The translations under genes and the position numbers were made by a program. 64,000 nt of DNA from Kitagawia praeruptora (Eukaryota; Streptophyta; Magnoliopsida; Apiales; Apiaceae), in the NCBI GenBank assembly GCA_037693485.1, contig CM075345.1, forward strand, positions 86,200,001 through 86,264,000, given 5' to 3'. The stretch's first letter is position 1. Every line of letters begins with the position of its first letter. Positions 1 to 9,815 of this stretch are shown piece after piece. The notes beneath the pieces are model-generated. The model did not search any database. It had not been told where the DNA came from and saw nothing but the letters and a program-made list of their open reading frames with translations.

Positions 1-41
1 AATGGGTTTTGTAATTATGTATATATTTGTAAGTATAGGTA

Positions 42-270
42 CACTACGCCACATATGGGTTTCAGCAACGCTTTTTTCAGTGTTACGAGCAAAAGTGTAG
101 CCATATATGCCTTAAAATTGGTCTATGCCTACACATTTTTTTAGTGTTAGCATTGATATAAAAAAGTGTTAGTATAGATGTTATTCAGTATCTATGGTAA
201 CACCAAAATTAGTGTAGCCATTGGTCTTTAAAATATGTGTAGCCGTTCATCTTTAAAAATTGGTAAAAAA
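42..270. repeat. CACTA I left terminal and subterminal repeats
   Basis: After the terminal inverted repeat the sequence alternates short motifs of the form AGTGTAGCCAT and AGTGTTAGCAT in both orientations (for example near 111, 159 and 201). In CACTA elements such subterminal arrays bind the TnpA-like protein. That role is known for the superfamily and inferred here. Confidence 0.75.
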
Positions 271-2311
271 TAAGCGGGCTCAATATTTTTTTAAAAATTC
301 ATCCACTAAATAGGCGGGCTCATTATTTGGTCAATATTTGTCCAAATATTTCAATTCAGGTTCAATTGGGTTCTCTCAAGGTTCTTCTTGTTCGATTACA
401 TTCTCTACTGCCTAATTGTCTTCTTGTTTAATTTCCTATTTCATGTATTCTTCTTGACATTCTTACTGCCATCTTCTTGTTTGTGTATAACATGTTAATT
501 AGCTTGTTTGGGGCCTCGATTCATGATTATTTTCTTAGCAATACTTTGCTTAATATCATCATCATCACCACCACCATGATGAAGAACATCCACCAGTACT
601 TTTCAAGGGGTTGCTAATTATCCACAACCCCATCCAGCTATGTGCTTTCATCACCCTATTCCCCTACCTGGACACTCTGCTCAGCCTACTTCTCGGGCCC
701 ACTATTATGCTCATGGTTACAAGGCTGTTCGAGGTATTTTTAAAATCACTCCTTATCAATATTTTTATTTTATATTTGATTCAGCTGTTTACAACTTCAA
801 TTGATTGAATTTATGTTTTAGCTTTTGGGGGAAGTTTCGAAGACTAGTAATGGATAGTGATTTTGAGTTTATTAGTGGTGTAAAGGTTATTTTTTGGGGA
901 AGTCCTTGTAGAGTGTTGGACCCTGGGCCAAGCAAGAATGTAACAATACTATGAGCAATTCATACTTTCTTTTCTTGAATTTATTTCCTTTTTATTTGAT
1001 ATTTAGACCCAGACCAGATGAGTTAGTTATTTTCCCGTGCTGTCATTTATTAATTATTTAACTTACTATGCATAATTGTTGAGTAATTGGTTTCGAGGCT
1101 TTAATATACATGTTTTGTTATCTTGATGATCTAGGCTATTCAGTTGTTGAAGGAAGACCAATAAGAGAGTGCGTCTTCCTTGTTGTGGTATTGGATGTGC
1201 CTAGTACCTGTAAGTGGACTTGTGATACTCTATTTTGTGTCACTTTTATTTAGATGTAGACTATAGATTACAGCCAAAGTTAATCGAGTTTCAAAAATAA
1301 AAAGAAAATCTTGTTATTACATCAAGATTTGTGGTTAACCTAAATCTTAAAATAAATAATTTTAACAAAAGGACAACTTATATCTTTGGTTACTTTTTAA
1401 TGATCAATCTACTTAATAATTAGTGTTTGTGTATAGTTAATGTTGTTTATTATAGGGGATGGGAAATGAACATAGTCTTCCAAGGTCATGATGTGTAGTG
1501 AAAGCTAGCTTCTGCTATGGGAGCAAGATTCCTACCTATATTGGTATCTAATTTTTAGTATTCTAACGGTGTCTGAGTCTACACTCATATAATACTTTCA
1601 ACTTTCTTTATATCATCAATCTGATATTCAACTAGTTCTTCGTCCTTATGCTTTCTGAACTACCATGATATCAATGTCAAGCTAAAAGCAAAGTCAATTT
1701 TAATATGCATGTTCTTTGCAGCATTGTCTCGCAAAGCTACCGACTATTAATATTGTTTTGGATTCACATAGCTTGCATAGTCAGTAGTCACTACTTTGAA
1801 TAGTATATAACTTTCTGAGATTTGCATTCTGAAGTTGAATGTAGCCACCTTAGTCCAAAGTTGCATACTCACTTACATTGCTCTACTCTTGTGTACACCG
1901 ATATCTCAAAAGCAGCATTTTTAGTCAATATCTTAAAATAATTACTTATCAGAACAGGATAGCTATGCTTCCATCTTTAAAATTATAGGTTAACTGAATA
2001 AGGTTCCGTAACAAAGCCTCTGCTATTCGTATCTAATCTGCGCTAGATATGACCATCGACAGAAACCAGGATACGTTGCTTGCACAATAGCTGTAAGTCG
2101 TCTTCTATTTGAAAGCAGTTACATAAGCAAAAGAAATTCTGCCTTCGTGTTAATTTATTATATACCGGGAAAAGATTACAAGCTGGTGCAGAGATCATGA
2201 TATAGTTGTACGTTTATGCATGTACAATTGTCATAGTTGTGCTTGCTACAATGTTGTACACCGCATTAAGTTCATGATCTAACGTATATAGAAGGATTAT
2301 ATAATTCAGAA

Positions 2312-2750
2312 ATGATATGGAGCTGCATAAGGTTCACAAGGACAAGAATGACAAGGTAACTATTGTCGGACAGTTGTACAAGATCGACAAGATGCCTTCC
2401 TGTCTAAGGTCACTCTTTACCTTCTCTATAACACCATTTTCAATTTTCAATTCTTCCAATTGTGATTTTCTTTTTCATTCTTTTTAAGCGTGGCATGGTT
2501 AGAAATAATAAAAGCAAAATACCAACAAAAATTAGCTGGTGCTTCTTGTTAATTTTTTTTTTTTTCCTTTCAATTTGACTTAGTTGATCAGCAAGGAAAT
2601 AATGTCAGCAGCAGACAACATAAGAACAGTACTGTTGGGAAACTGGATCCGAAGGAAATACAAATGGTCGACAAAAATTACTGGAGATACATGGGCTTAC
2701 TAACTGTTCCTCCCTGCATCGAAGGTGTTACTTGGATACTTAATCAAGAG
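2312..2750 (+). pseudogene. captured alpha carbonic anhydrase exon fragments
   Basis: Two plus-strand exon-like blocks read as an alpha-type carbonic anhydrase, which hydrates CO2 with a zinc cofactor. Block one (about 2312-2410) reads DMELHKVHKDKND then VTIVGQLYKI, matching the family strand E-L-H-x-V-H followed by VVGxLYKIG. Block two (about 2586-2750) reads DPKEI, YWRYMG, LTVPPC and EGVTW, matching the family YYRYxGSLTxPPCxEGVxW segment near the active site. An intron-like AT-rich gap separates them. The N-terminal zinc histidines and the C-terminus are missing, so no functional enzyme is possible. This is a fragment carried by the CACTA element. The family assignment is from recalled motifs. 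Confidence 0.72.
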
Positions 2751-2815
2751 GTATTGAATTACTAACCTAACTAATTAGCAAAAAAAAAAAGGAATTACTA
2801 ACCTGACTAATACAA

Positions 2816-2899
2816 TTGAATGTGCATGGAGGTGCTGTATCTTTGGGACATCCACTTGATTGTAGTGGAGGTCGAGTTTTAATCACATTACTTGGGGTA
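2816..2899 (+). pseudogene. captured acetoacetyl-CoA thiolase (AACT) exon fragment
   Basis: One plus-strand exon reads NVHGGAVSLGHPLDCSGGR followed by VLITLLGV. This is the thiolase signature (N-x-x-G-G-x-[hydrophobic]-x-x-G-H-P-x-G-x-[ST]-G) that carries the catalytic histidine of acetyl-CoA C-acetyltransferase, a mevalonate pathway enzyme. The conserved Gly before Cys is Asp here. Only about 28 codons remain, and only about 65 bp separate it from the carbonic anhydrase fragment, an arrangement not expected of any real gene. It fits stepwise capture of unrelated genes by the transposon. Confidence 0.8.
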
Positions 2900-3599
2900 C
2901 AAATTCTTTTACTTCTAATATAGCTCGTCCTACTGTGAATAGTTGACCATGATATAATCATTTATAACCCTCAAATCTTTGTGATAATGTATGACATTTA
3001 TAAAATATTAATTGATCAACCTATGTTGAACATTTGACATATACTATTAGAAGCAATTTGGCTCTCTGTGACTTTGAAAATATATATGCTTGCAGCCTTG
3101 CTCATCAGAAGAATCTGTGATTTAAGTTGCAGTTATTTCCTGTCTTTCAGTTGCAGTTATTTCCATGTCGATGTACATGAAAGCTATAATGAAAGGGAGG
3201 TAGAGCTTGTTTAGTGGGAGGTAGAGCTTGTTAAGTCAGGGTAATAGTGGCTAGAGTTCCACGAGGAGTGAAGAACTTCAAAATAATGATGTTTGGGGTG
3301 CTCTTGGAGAAAACAAATATATCAGTTCCAGGGCTGGTAATCATAAGGATTTCTCTACAAACATGGCCTTGCATCTGCTGTTTGATTATGTAGTAGATAT
3401 GGATGGTTGGTTATTATGTATTAGAATGGCTTGTGGATTTTATGTAATTATTTTTTTATGGGTTTTTGTGTAATAGAATGGCTTTTGGACAGCCTTTGTG
3501 TATTGGAATGTTTGATAATATTTTGAATGGGAACCTTTATTTTCCAATATATCATATGTTGCCTTTCTTTATTTAAAATGTTTAGTAAAGAGCCTGAAA

Positions 3600-4023
3600 A
3601 AATGTAGCCATTGGCTCTAAAGTATTAATCATTATGTTTTGGCAAAAGAATAGCAAAGTGTTGGCAAAAAGTATAAAAATGTTACAGTAGGACTAAAGAA
3701 GTGTTGGAATAGGTATACACCAACACTTTTAATAGTGTTACTACAAAGATAATGGTGTAGCCATAGATCTATAGCAACATCTTATACGGTGTAGCCACAG
3801 ATCAGAAAGGTGTTGGCATAGGGGTCTAAGCCTACACTTTTCTCCCATGTTACCAAAAATCGAAAAAGTTTTAGCATAGACCCCTATGGTAGCACCCAAT
3901 TTTGTAACACTCCCAAATTTGGTCAAAGTGTAGCCATAGGTGGTTTTAGGCTCTTTTAGCAACACTTTTTGGCCTATAATCACACTTTTTTGGGTATAGC
4001 CGTAGGCCATATGTGGCGTAGTG
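3600..4023. repeat. CACTA I right subterminal and terminal repeats
   Basis: A dense mirror of the left array. Motifs such as GTGTAGCCATAG, GTGTTGGCATAG and GGTGTAGCCACAG recur every 30-60 bp from about 3603 to the terminal repeat ending at 4023. The small minus-strand reading frame that crosses this array is a by-product of the repeats, not a gene. Confidence 0.75.
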
Positions 4024-4224
4024 GTATATAAGGTAGGAGATATAGAAGAGGAGATGGAATTTGAATTAGAATAGATATAGGTTTAGGAATTTGAAGAGGA
4101 GATGGAGGGTTTTGGAATTGATAGAGAAGTAGAATTAGGTTTAGGGATGAGAGAATAAGATGAGAAATAGAATTGGGGTTGATTATTTTTTTTTTATACA
4201 TCAGCTCAAAAACTCGGATATACA

Positions 4225-4380
4225 CTGCTTGAGGCGCAGCCTGCGCGTGGTAGGCGCAACCTGCGCAACAGAGGCGCAGCCCACGCGTGGTAGGCGCAAC
4301 CTGCGCAATAGAGGCGCAGCCCGCGCGGAATAAAGACATGCAGGCGCAACTTGCATAACACAGGTGTAGCCTGCGCGAAA
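4225..4380. repeat. GC-rich minisatellite after Athila pol
   Basis: Tandem units of about 16-21 bp alternate between AGGCGCAGCCTGCGCG and AGGCGCAACCTGCGCAA with spacers such as TGGT or CAG. They are far more GC-rich than anything around them. About eight units are visible, degrading toward 4380. The palindromic core TGCGCA occurs repeatedly. The two minus-strand frames that run through it are repeat translations, not genes. Confidence 0.85.
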
Positions 4381-4442
4381 ATCAGACTGTTTCGATTTTT
4401 TTTTTATGTGAAAGAAAACAAAATACAAGACATACACATGGC

Positions 4443-4476
4443 TTGGGTTGCCTCCCAAGAAGCGCTCGTTTAATGA
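4443..4476 (-). other. conserved post-pol motif of Athila elements
   Basis: On the minus strand this reads AACGAGCGCTTCTTGGGAGG followed by CAACCCAA, just past the pol stop. As I recall, a GCGCTT...TTGGGAGGCAACCCAA sequence is a recurrent mark downstream of pol in Athila-type elements. It contains an inverted repeat, TTGGG/CCCAA (4443-4447 with 4454-4458), able to form a small hairpin. Function unknown. Confidence 0.5.
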
Positions 4477-4502
4477 CATTAGCTTTACATTCTTCCGATA
4501 AT

Positions 4503-5615
4503 TCACGAACGAGATAAAACAGCGGCAACCTTCTCACGGTTCACCGTACCACCAAAATAAGGTTTAAGTCGCTGTCCATTTACCTTGAAAGCATTCTCAT
4601 AAGAACCCCTATATATCTCCACTGTTCCATTTGGAAATACCGTTTTTACTGTGAACGGACCCGACCACTTTGACTTGAGCTTACTAGGAAAAAGTTTGAG
4701 GCGAGAATTATAAAGCAACACTTGTTGACCCGGCACAAACGATTTGTGCACCAACTTCCTATCATGCCACCTCTTAACTTCCTCCTTGTACATCTTAGCA
4801 TTCTCGTAAGCCTGCTCACGAAATTCCTCAAGCTCATTCAACTGAAGTAGACGTTTCTCACCCGCAGCTGTGATATCCAAGTTTAACTTCTTCAACGCCC
4901 AATAAGCCTTGTGTTCTAGCTCGGCCGGCAAATGACATGTCTTACCAAATACCAACTGATAAGGGGACATACCTAGGGGTGTCTTGTAAGCTGTTCTATA
5001 TGCCCACACCGCTTCGTCTAACTTCAAAGACCAATCCTCTTTTGATGGATTCACCACTTTCTCGAGAATTCTCTTGATTTCACGATTCGAAACCTCCGCT
5101 TGACCATTAGTTTGGGGATGATAAGCAGTGGCAACACGATGCGTCACATTATACTTTGCCATCATAGCAGTAAACTGACGATTACAGAAATGTGTCCCCT
5201 CATCACTGATTATAGCTCGTGAAGTTCCAAAACACGTGAATATCTGCTTATGAAGAAAATTCAACACCACCTTAGCATCATTGGTCGGTAATGCTTTCAC
5301 CTCGACCCATTTAGACACGTAATCCATTGCTAAGAGAATGTACTGATTGTTGCAGGAGGAAACAAACGGATCCATGAAATCAATTCCCCACACATCAAAA
5401 ATCTCAACTTCAAGGATAGTATTAAGAGGCATCTCGTTCCTCCTAGAGATATTACCAACCCTTTAGCATCGATCACAACTCATCACATACCTATGAGCAT
5501 CTTTAAACAGAGTTGGCCAATAGAATCCCGCTTGAAGTACTTTTTGAGCTGTTTTATCACCACCAAAGTGGCCTCCATAGGTGGTAGAATGACAATCATG
5601 CGAAATACCTTCTGT
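4503..5615 (-). pseudogene. Athila integrase, interrupted
   Basis: The N-terminal HHCC zinc domain lies in 5615-5433 (HFGGDK ... CDRC). The DDE core follows in the open 309-codon stretch 5432-4503: first Asp in WGIDFMDPF, second in ISDEGTHF, catalytic Glu in EVSNREIK, with YHPQTNGQ between. Together these insert the cDNA into host DNA. Two in-frame stops break the upstream part, one at about 5616 and a TAA at 5463-5465 just after CDRC. The core is unusually open for such an old element. The WGIDFMDPF and EVSNREIK wording places it in the Athila lineage. Confidence 0.88.
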
Positions 5616-5960
5616 CTAATTGAAAGGAATACATCTCCTCAAAATCTGATCCACACCTAGCTTGAACAAGAATGGCTCGTCCCAACGGTACCACTTTACA
5701 TCATGTAAAAATTTCTTCTTTTGAGCATAAGAGAATTCCGGAGGGATGACATTACTCACAAGATAGTTCACAAAATCTGCAAACCATGGTTCTTCACCTT
5801 GCACCCCAAAAAGTTGCTCATCTGGAAAAGACTCATTAATAAGCAATTTGTCATGTGAATCCTTACCGTGGTCCTCCAAACGTGATAGATGATCCGCCAC
5901 CTGATTTTCTGTGCCCTTCCTATCTTTGATCTCCAAATCAAATTCTTGTAATAAAAGCAC
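5616..5960 (-). pseudogene. Athila RNase H end and connection to integrase
   Basis: This reads LLLQEFDLEIKDRKGTENQV then ADHLSRLE, the standard C-terminal end of gypsy RNase H. It is the direct continuation, in the same frame, of the RT/RNase H piece that stops at 37312. The break at 5960/37312 falls between the Arg-Trp-Val of one part and the Leu-Leu-Gln of the other, which shows exactly where Tekay A landed. It ends in an in-frame stop near 5616. Confidence 0.88.
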
Positions 5961-8899
5961 TGTAAGAACCCAGATTTTAGGTAGAATTAAAACTTTTATT
6001 ATGTATTAATGTAGAAATGAATAGTGGTTACGACTACGATGTAGTAGCGGTTCTAATGAACGAATATGGAATGGATTCGGATTCCAATGTTTATATGCCA
6101 TAAAGAATACTAGTGGTTGACAACATCGATAAGAATAATCTATCTCCTAGGAAACTAAGATATTGTAATTCCAAATAGGAGAATTATTCTCATGTCATCC
6201 AAATTGAGATCTGTTATTAGTCTAGTGGTTCCGTGAAAGGGTTAAGGAATGCTCGAAAGAGGACAAGGGCATTTTTCTAAATATAAGGAATAAAGAAAGA
6301 ATAAGTGATGAATAGTGTTTTGGTGGAAATGAGAGTATTATCAGACGACGCTATATAGAAGTATTCAGAACGGAATTCTAAGTTCGTATTTATGATCCAG
6401 GGGCGAGATAAGTGTATGTAAACGATATCAGATTCAGAAAAATAGCACTTTTATTTTTTTTGAGATTTCCCTGGACACTGAATGATTTAAGGATTTAATA
6501 AAGAGATTTGAGGAATTTAAATTCAAAGATTATAAAGGAGGATTGAGAATGATAGTAGAAATATTAATAAGGTTTCCGGTAAAACCTTAATTAGAAATCC
6601 TTGAGATATTCCTCCGAACGATCAATGAAATGAGCAATAACCGGACAAAGAAACAAGCAGAGGATCAAGATGCATGCATGTGCAAGTGGATAATACCTAG
6701 TAACTAAGTAGTTACATGAGTAACTAGCACACTTAGAAGCAAACTGAGCACTTAGCCTAATCTTCTCATCTTACCATACAAACACAACACTTGTCCCTTT
6801 AATTTGCATCATCCATGACCACACCACCTTTAATAAAGCTACTTTATGAGATATTATTACAAGGAGGAGTATTTGATAAGGATGAGAGTAAAGCAAAGCA
6901 AAGAAACTCCATTTCTCTCCATTTCTTAAAACTGCCCAGCAAGAACCACCTTGGAAGAAAAATTCATATCTCCATTTCTATCCATGATAAAATCACCAAC
7001 TTTTAACCAAAGCTTCTCCACTCCATGGGTATCATTCGTCCAAAATTTCATGGCAATATAATGAGTATAGCCTAGTCAAATCTCCTCCCCAAGTTGAAGA
7101 AACCAACCTGCCTGTTCTTGGTAGTTTCTGTCCAGCAAGAAAATCAGGATCAAAACCATAGCTAGGGAGATTTGTTTTTGGTGATCTATAGCTTAAAACA
7201 AATCTTATGAGGAGCCCAAGATGTGGTAAAACTTTTAGAGCCAAACTCTTATTTTTCGAATTTCTATGATTTTTACAAGTTTAGGGTGAATAGTAACTTC
7301 CAAGAACTAACTTTGATTTTCTTGATTCCTTTTGATGATCCAAGCTTTGTTAAAGTATTATGAGGATTATTCAAGGCTTAGTAAGGTCTTACATACATCA
7401 AGGAAGGTATGGAACTCATGAAACCCTAGCTCTTAGTTTAAGTTTTGATGATTATTGGATGAATTTGAGATTAGTTATGAAATGGTGTATTATAAGCATG
7501 ATTATGTAATTAGCTTATTGATCCAAGAGATATAATGAATATGATGAGGAATTATGATATTTCTGGACTTTTTGAGAATTATAACATGAGTATAAGTTGT
7601 ATGGATGCCCGATGTGGCTTGGATTTGATGTTAAGAATTTTGGAACGTTCGATTTATAGCCGTCGTCGATTTTCGTTAAACCTTAAAAACCGAGCATAAC
7701 AGTTGGTAGAAGTTTCTGACCTTAAGAAGTTTATGACATTCCCTTATAGATCTCGAGTCATAGATCGTTTTGGCGCAAGAATCGAAACATTCTGATTTAC
7801 GGTTTAGCAATTATGGTCAAATTCGTAAAAGTGGTTCGAAACCGTAAGTGCGAGTTCGTAACTGAAATTGAATCCCCTTAACAAGATTAATTCAGTGGCA
7901 AATCAAGGTAATTAAATATTAGAGATCATTAGGAAAGTGTGAAAGGAAACCTCATGTCAATTGGATCGTTTTTCGATTTTATAAAAATGTTCGAATCCAA
8001 GTGAAATGCGAATGAACCACTTAGGGGACTGTTTAAGTATAACTTGGAAAGTGACTTAGAAAACGAGCGATAAAACTCGAGGTATAATATTGGTTCGTAA
8101 ATGACCGACCTTAAAACTTATATGACTTAAGTATATACCAAATGTAAGTGTAATGACGTGTCGTAATAACGAACAAGTATCGGATTGTGTCGGTGATAAA
8201 AAGAGTTACACTAAAGGGTGTATATCGAGATAATTCAAAAACGTGTTTCGAAATAAGTTAAGTTTATAATTAGCCTCTTAAAAAGTGTTAAATGATTAAT
8301 CTCGAATATTCTGATTATTTATAGATCACCGAGCTGACCCAGGTCACACTACCACCACCCCTACAGCTACAGGATTACCAGGCAAGTTTCCAATCCTTCT
8401 TAAAGGCTGTTGTTGTGAATATATATATGTTTTCTGTTGTACATATGCCATAGCATGCATGCCTACTTCAAAGTTATATTGTGATACTTGTTCCCTGATT
8501 TAATGTTGGCTTATAAGCTAGATAGATAATATATCGGTTATAAGCCGGATATTGCTAAGACCCTTAAGTGAAGGGCAGTTGAATCCCATTCTTTGATTAT
8601 ACACCGGGAGTCGGTATTCCTTGATATATTGATATTATTTTCAGAGGAAAATATTTAAGTAAATATTTTCCATTTATTATCTGGCGAATATTATTGGAAT
8701 ATTCCTTGGAGATTATTTGATAAATATTATTTGGAATATTCATCCGATATTTATTTATTCGATGAATATTATCTTTAATATTCATCTAAAGTTGATTTAA
8801 TATTTGAATATTATTTTGAATCCTCATTCAAGTTATTTACTCAAGGAATATTATTTCGAATATTCATTCAGACTCTATTTAGTTTATAAATATTATTTT
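5961..8899 (+). repeat. Tekay A 5' LTR, first part
   Basis: Begins TGTAAGAACCCAGATTTTAG and aligns base for base with the 3' LTR from 32523. It stops at 8899 where Copia I enters; the LTR resumes at 24942. Small open frames here, such as 6815-7006 and 7032-7244, recur in the other LTR and have no gene-like features. I see no cellular gene in this 2.9 kb. Confidence 0.92.
8640..8895. repeat. AATATT-rich imperfect repeat array in Tekay A LTR (part)
   Basis: Imperfect units of about 20-30 bp centred on GAATATTATTT and AATATTCATTCAA are repeated head to tail and in both orientations. The array continues at 24942-25400 beyond Copia I, and the intact copy in the other LTR is at 35210-35930. The self-complementary AATATT core makes hairpins likely. 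Confidence 0.7.
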
Positions 8900-9650
8900 T
8901 GTTAACTCGAATAACTTGTAGAAGGGGGGGGGGTTGAATACAAGTTATATAATCGTGTCTGATTTTTGCTTGGTTATATAAACAAGAATAAACGAATGAA
9001 TCAAACTGTTTGTATTAGTAAGATCAAATACAAACTCTACCAAAGGTGTACAAATACCTTTAGCAGCTGCTGACAATGCAAATCTCTCTCTCTCTGTTTG
9101 TTTCGAACTTTCGAATACAAACCTTATACAGAGCTACACACACGAACTCAATTGCTAAACTCACGTACTTTTTACAATGATATAGAGAGAGTATTTATAA
9201 TGCTACCTATAAACTAATCACAGAAAGATAATCTATACATGACAATGTTCTGCCGTCCAGTTGATAGTTTCCATCAATAGAAAATTCTTTCCTTCATAAA
9301 ATCTTCTTGCTTGTTCCTCAAACAAAGATCCTGTTTTATAGCACTTGCCAATTTCTATAGCATCCATAATGACATCATCAGTAACAAGACTGATATCAGG
9401 ATTCCATCTTGCATCAGGATCTGACCATCCCATCAGTACTTGATCAGTATTTGACTTGACATATCAGGATTCAATCTCAGTTCCTGACATGTAGTACTCG
9501 ATGTACTGTTCATTCCTGACTAAACTTTACAGATAATTGTCTAACACATATTTCCTATACAAAGTGCTAAATCCTTTATAAATCAGGATATACAAGAAGT
9601 ATAAGTAAAATTCTATTCTTAACATCACAACTCTTGAATTATTCCTAACA
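8900..9650 (-). repeat. Copia I 3' LTR
   Basis: 751 bp, TGTTAACTCG at the left end and CCTAACA at the right end in plus orientation. It contains a TATA-like TATAAATA on the minus strand (9192-9199), a hairpin with a G-run (8911-8948) and four copies of ATCAGGAT. The 66-codon frame at 9233-9433 occurs in both LTRs and is not credible as a gene. Confidence 0.95.
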
Positions 9651-9661
9651 ATCTCCCCCTA
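9651..9661 (-). other. Copia I polypurine tract
   Basis: On the minus strand this reads TAGGGGGAGAT, directly upstream of the 3' LTR start TGTTAGG. This is the plus-strand priming site of reverse transcription. Copia II has the same GGGGGAGAT at 48189-48197. Confidence 0.85.
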
Positions 9662-9815
9662 TTTATGCTTTAAGATCTGAAGCATAAATCTGAGTTGTTG
9701 ATGTCAAAACATATAACAATACAATCAGAATAGAATTTATGAATTCAAAAATCATGAAGTTAATTACCTCCTTCTTTAGATATAGACATAGTATCCAGTA
9801 CTTAGAAGAAAGAAT

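Larger units (their letters stand above)
42..4023. mobile_element. CACTA (En/Spm-type) transposon I, non-autonomous
   Basis: The ends are inverted copies of CACTACGCCACATATGG (left end at 42, right end finishing at 4023). A 3-bp target duplication GTA lies outside both ends (39-41 and 4024-4026), which is the CACTA superfamily signature. Both ends carry subterminal repeats related to GTGTAGCCATAG and GTGTTGGCATAG. I see no transposase reading frame over its 3,982 bp, so it must depend on an autonomous relative. The interior carries fragments of at least two host genes (2312-2750 and 2816-2899). The rest, 270-2310 and 2900-3600, is AT-rich DNA with no feature I can name. Confidence 0.93.
4027..5960 (-). 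mobile_element. Athila-type gypsy element, 3' part (fragment 1 of 3)
   Basis: Minus-strand remnant holding the end of RNase H (5616-5960), integrase (4503-5615) and the region after pol. It continues at 37312, because Tekay A was inserted between 5960 and 37312 with an AGCAC duplication, and again at 63766. The 4027-4200 stretch is purine-rich on the plus strand with no gene that I see. The Athila 3' LTR is not recognisable here and would lie to the left of the window or have been lost. Confidence 0.85.

Noticed and set aside
611..808. Plus-strand 65-codon frame in CACTA I as a gene
   Set aside because: No motif, no conserved-looking start, and it lies inside a non-autonomous transposon. Hydrophobic composition only reflects T-rich codons.
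3980..4506. Alanine/cysteine-rich minus-strand proteins over the minisatellite
   Set aside because: They are translations of the GC-rich tandem repeat in two frames, with no homology signal of their own.
9233..9433. Small conserved minus-strand gene (MGWSDPDARWNPDISL)
   Set aside because: Present in both Copia I LTRs only because LTRs are duplicated. It contains the element's ATCAGGAT motifs and has no independent support.
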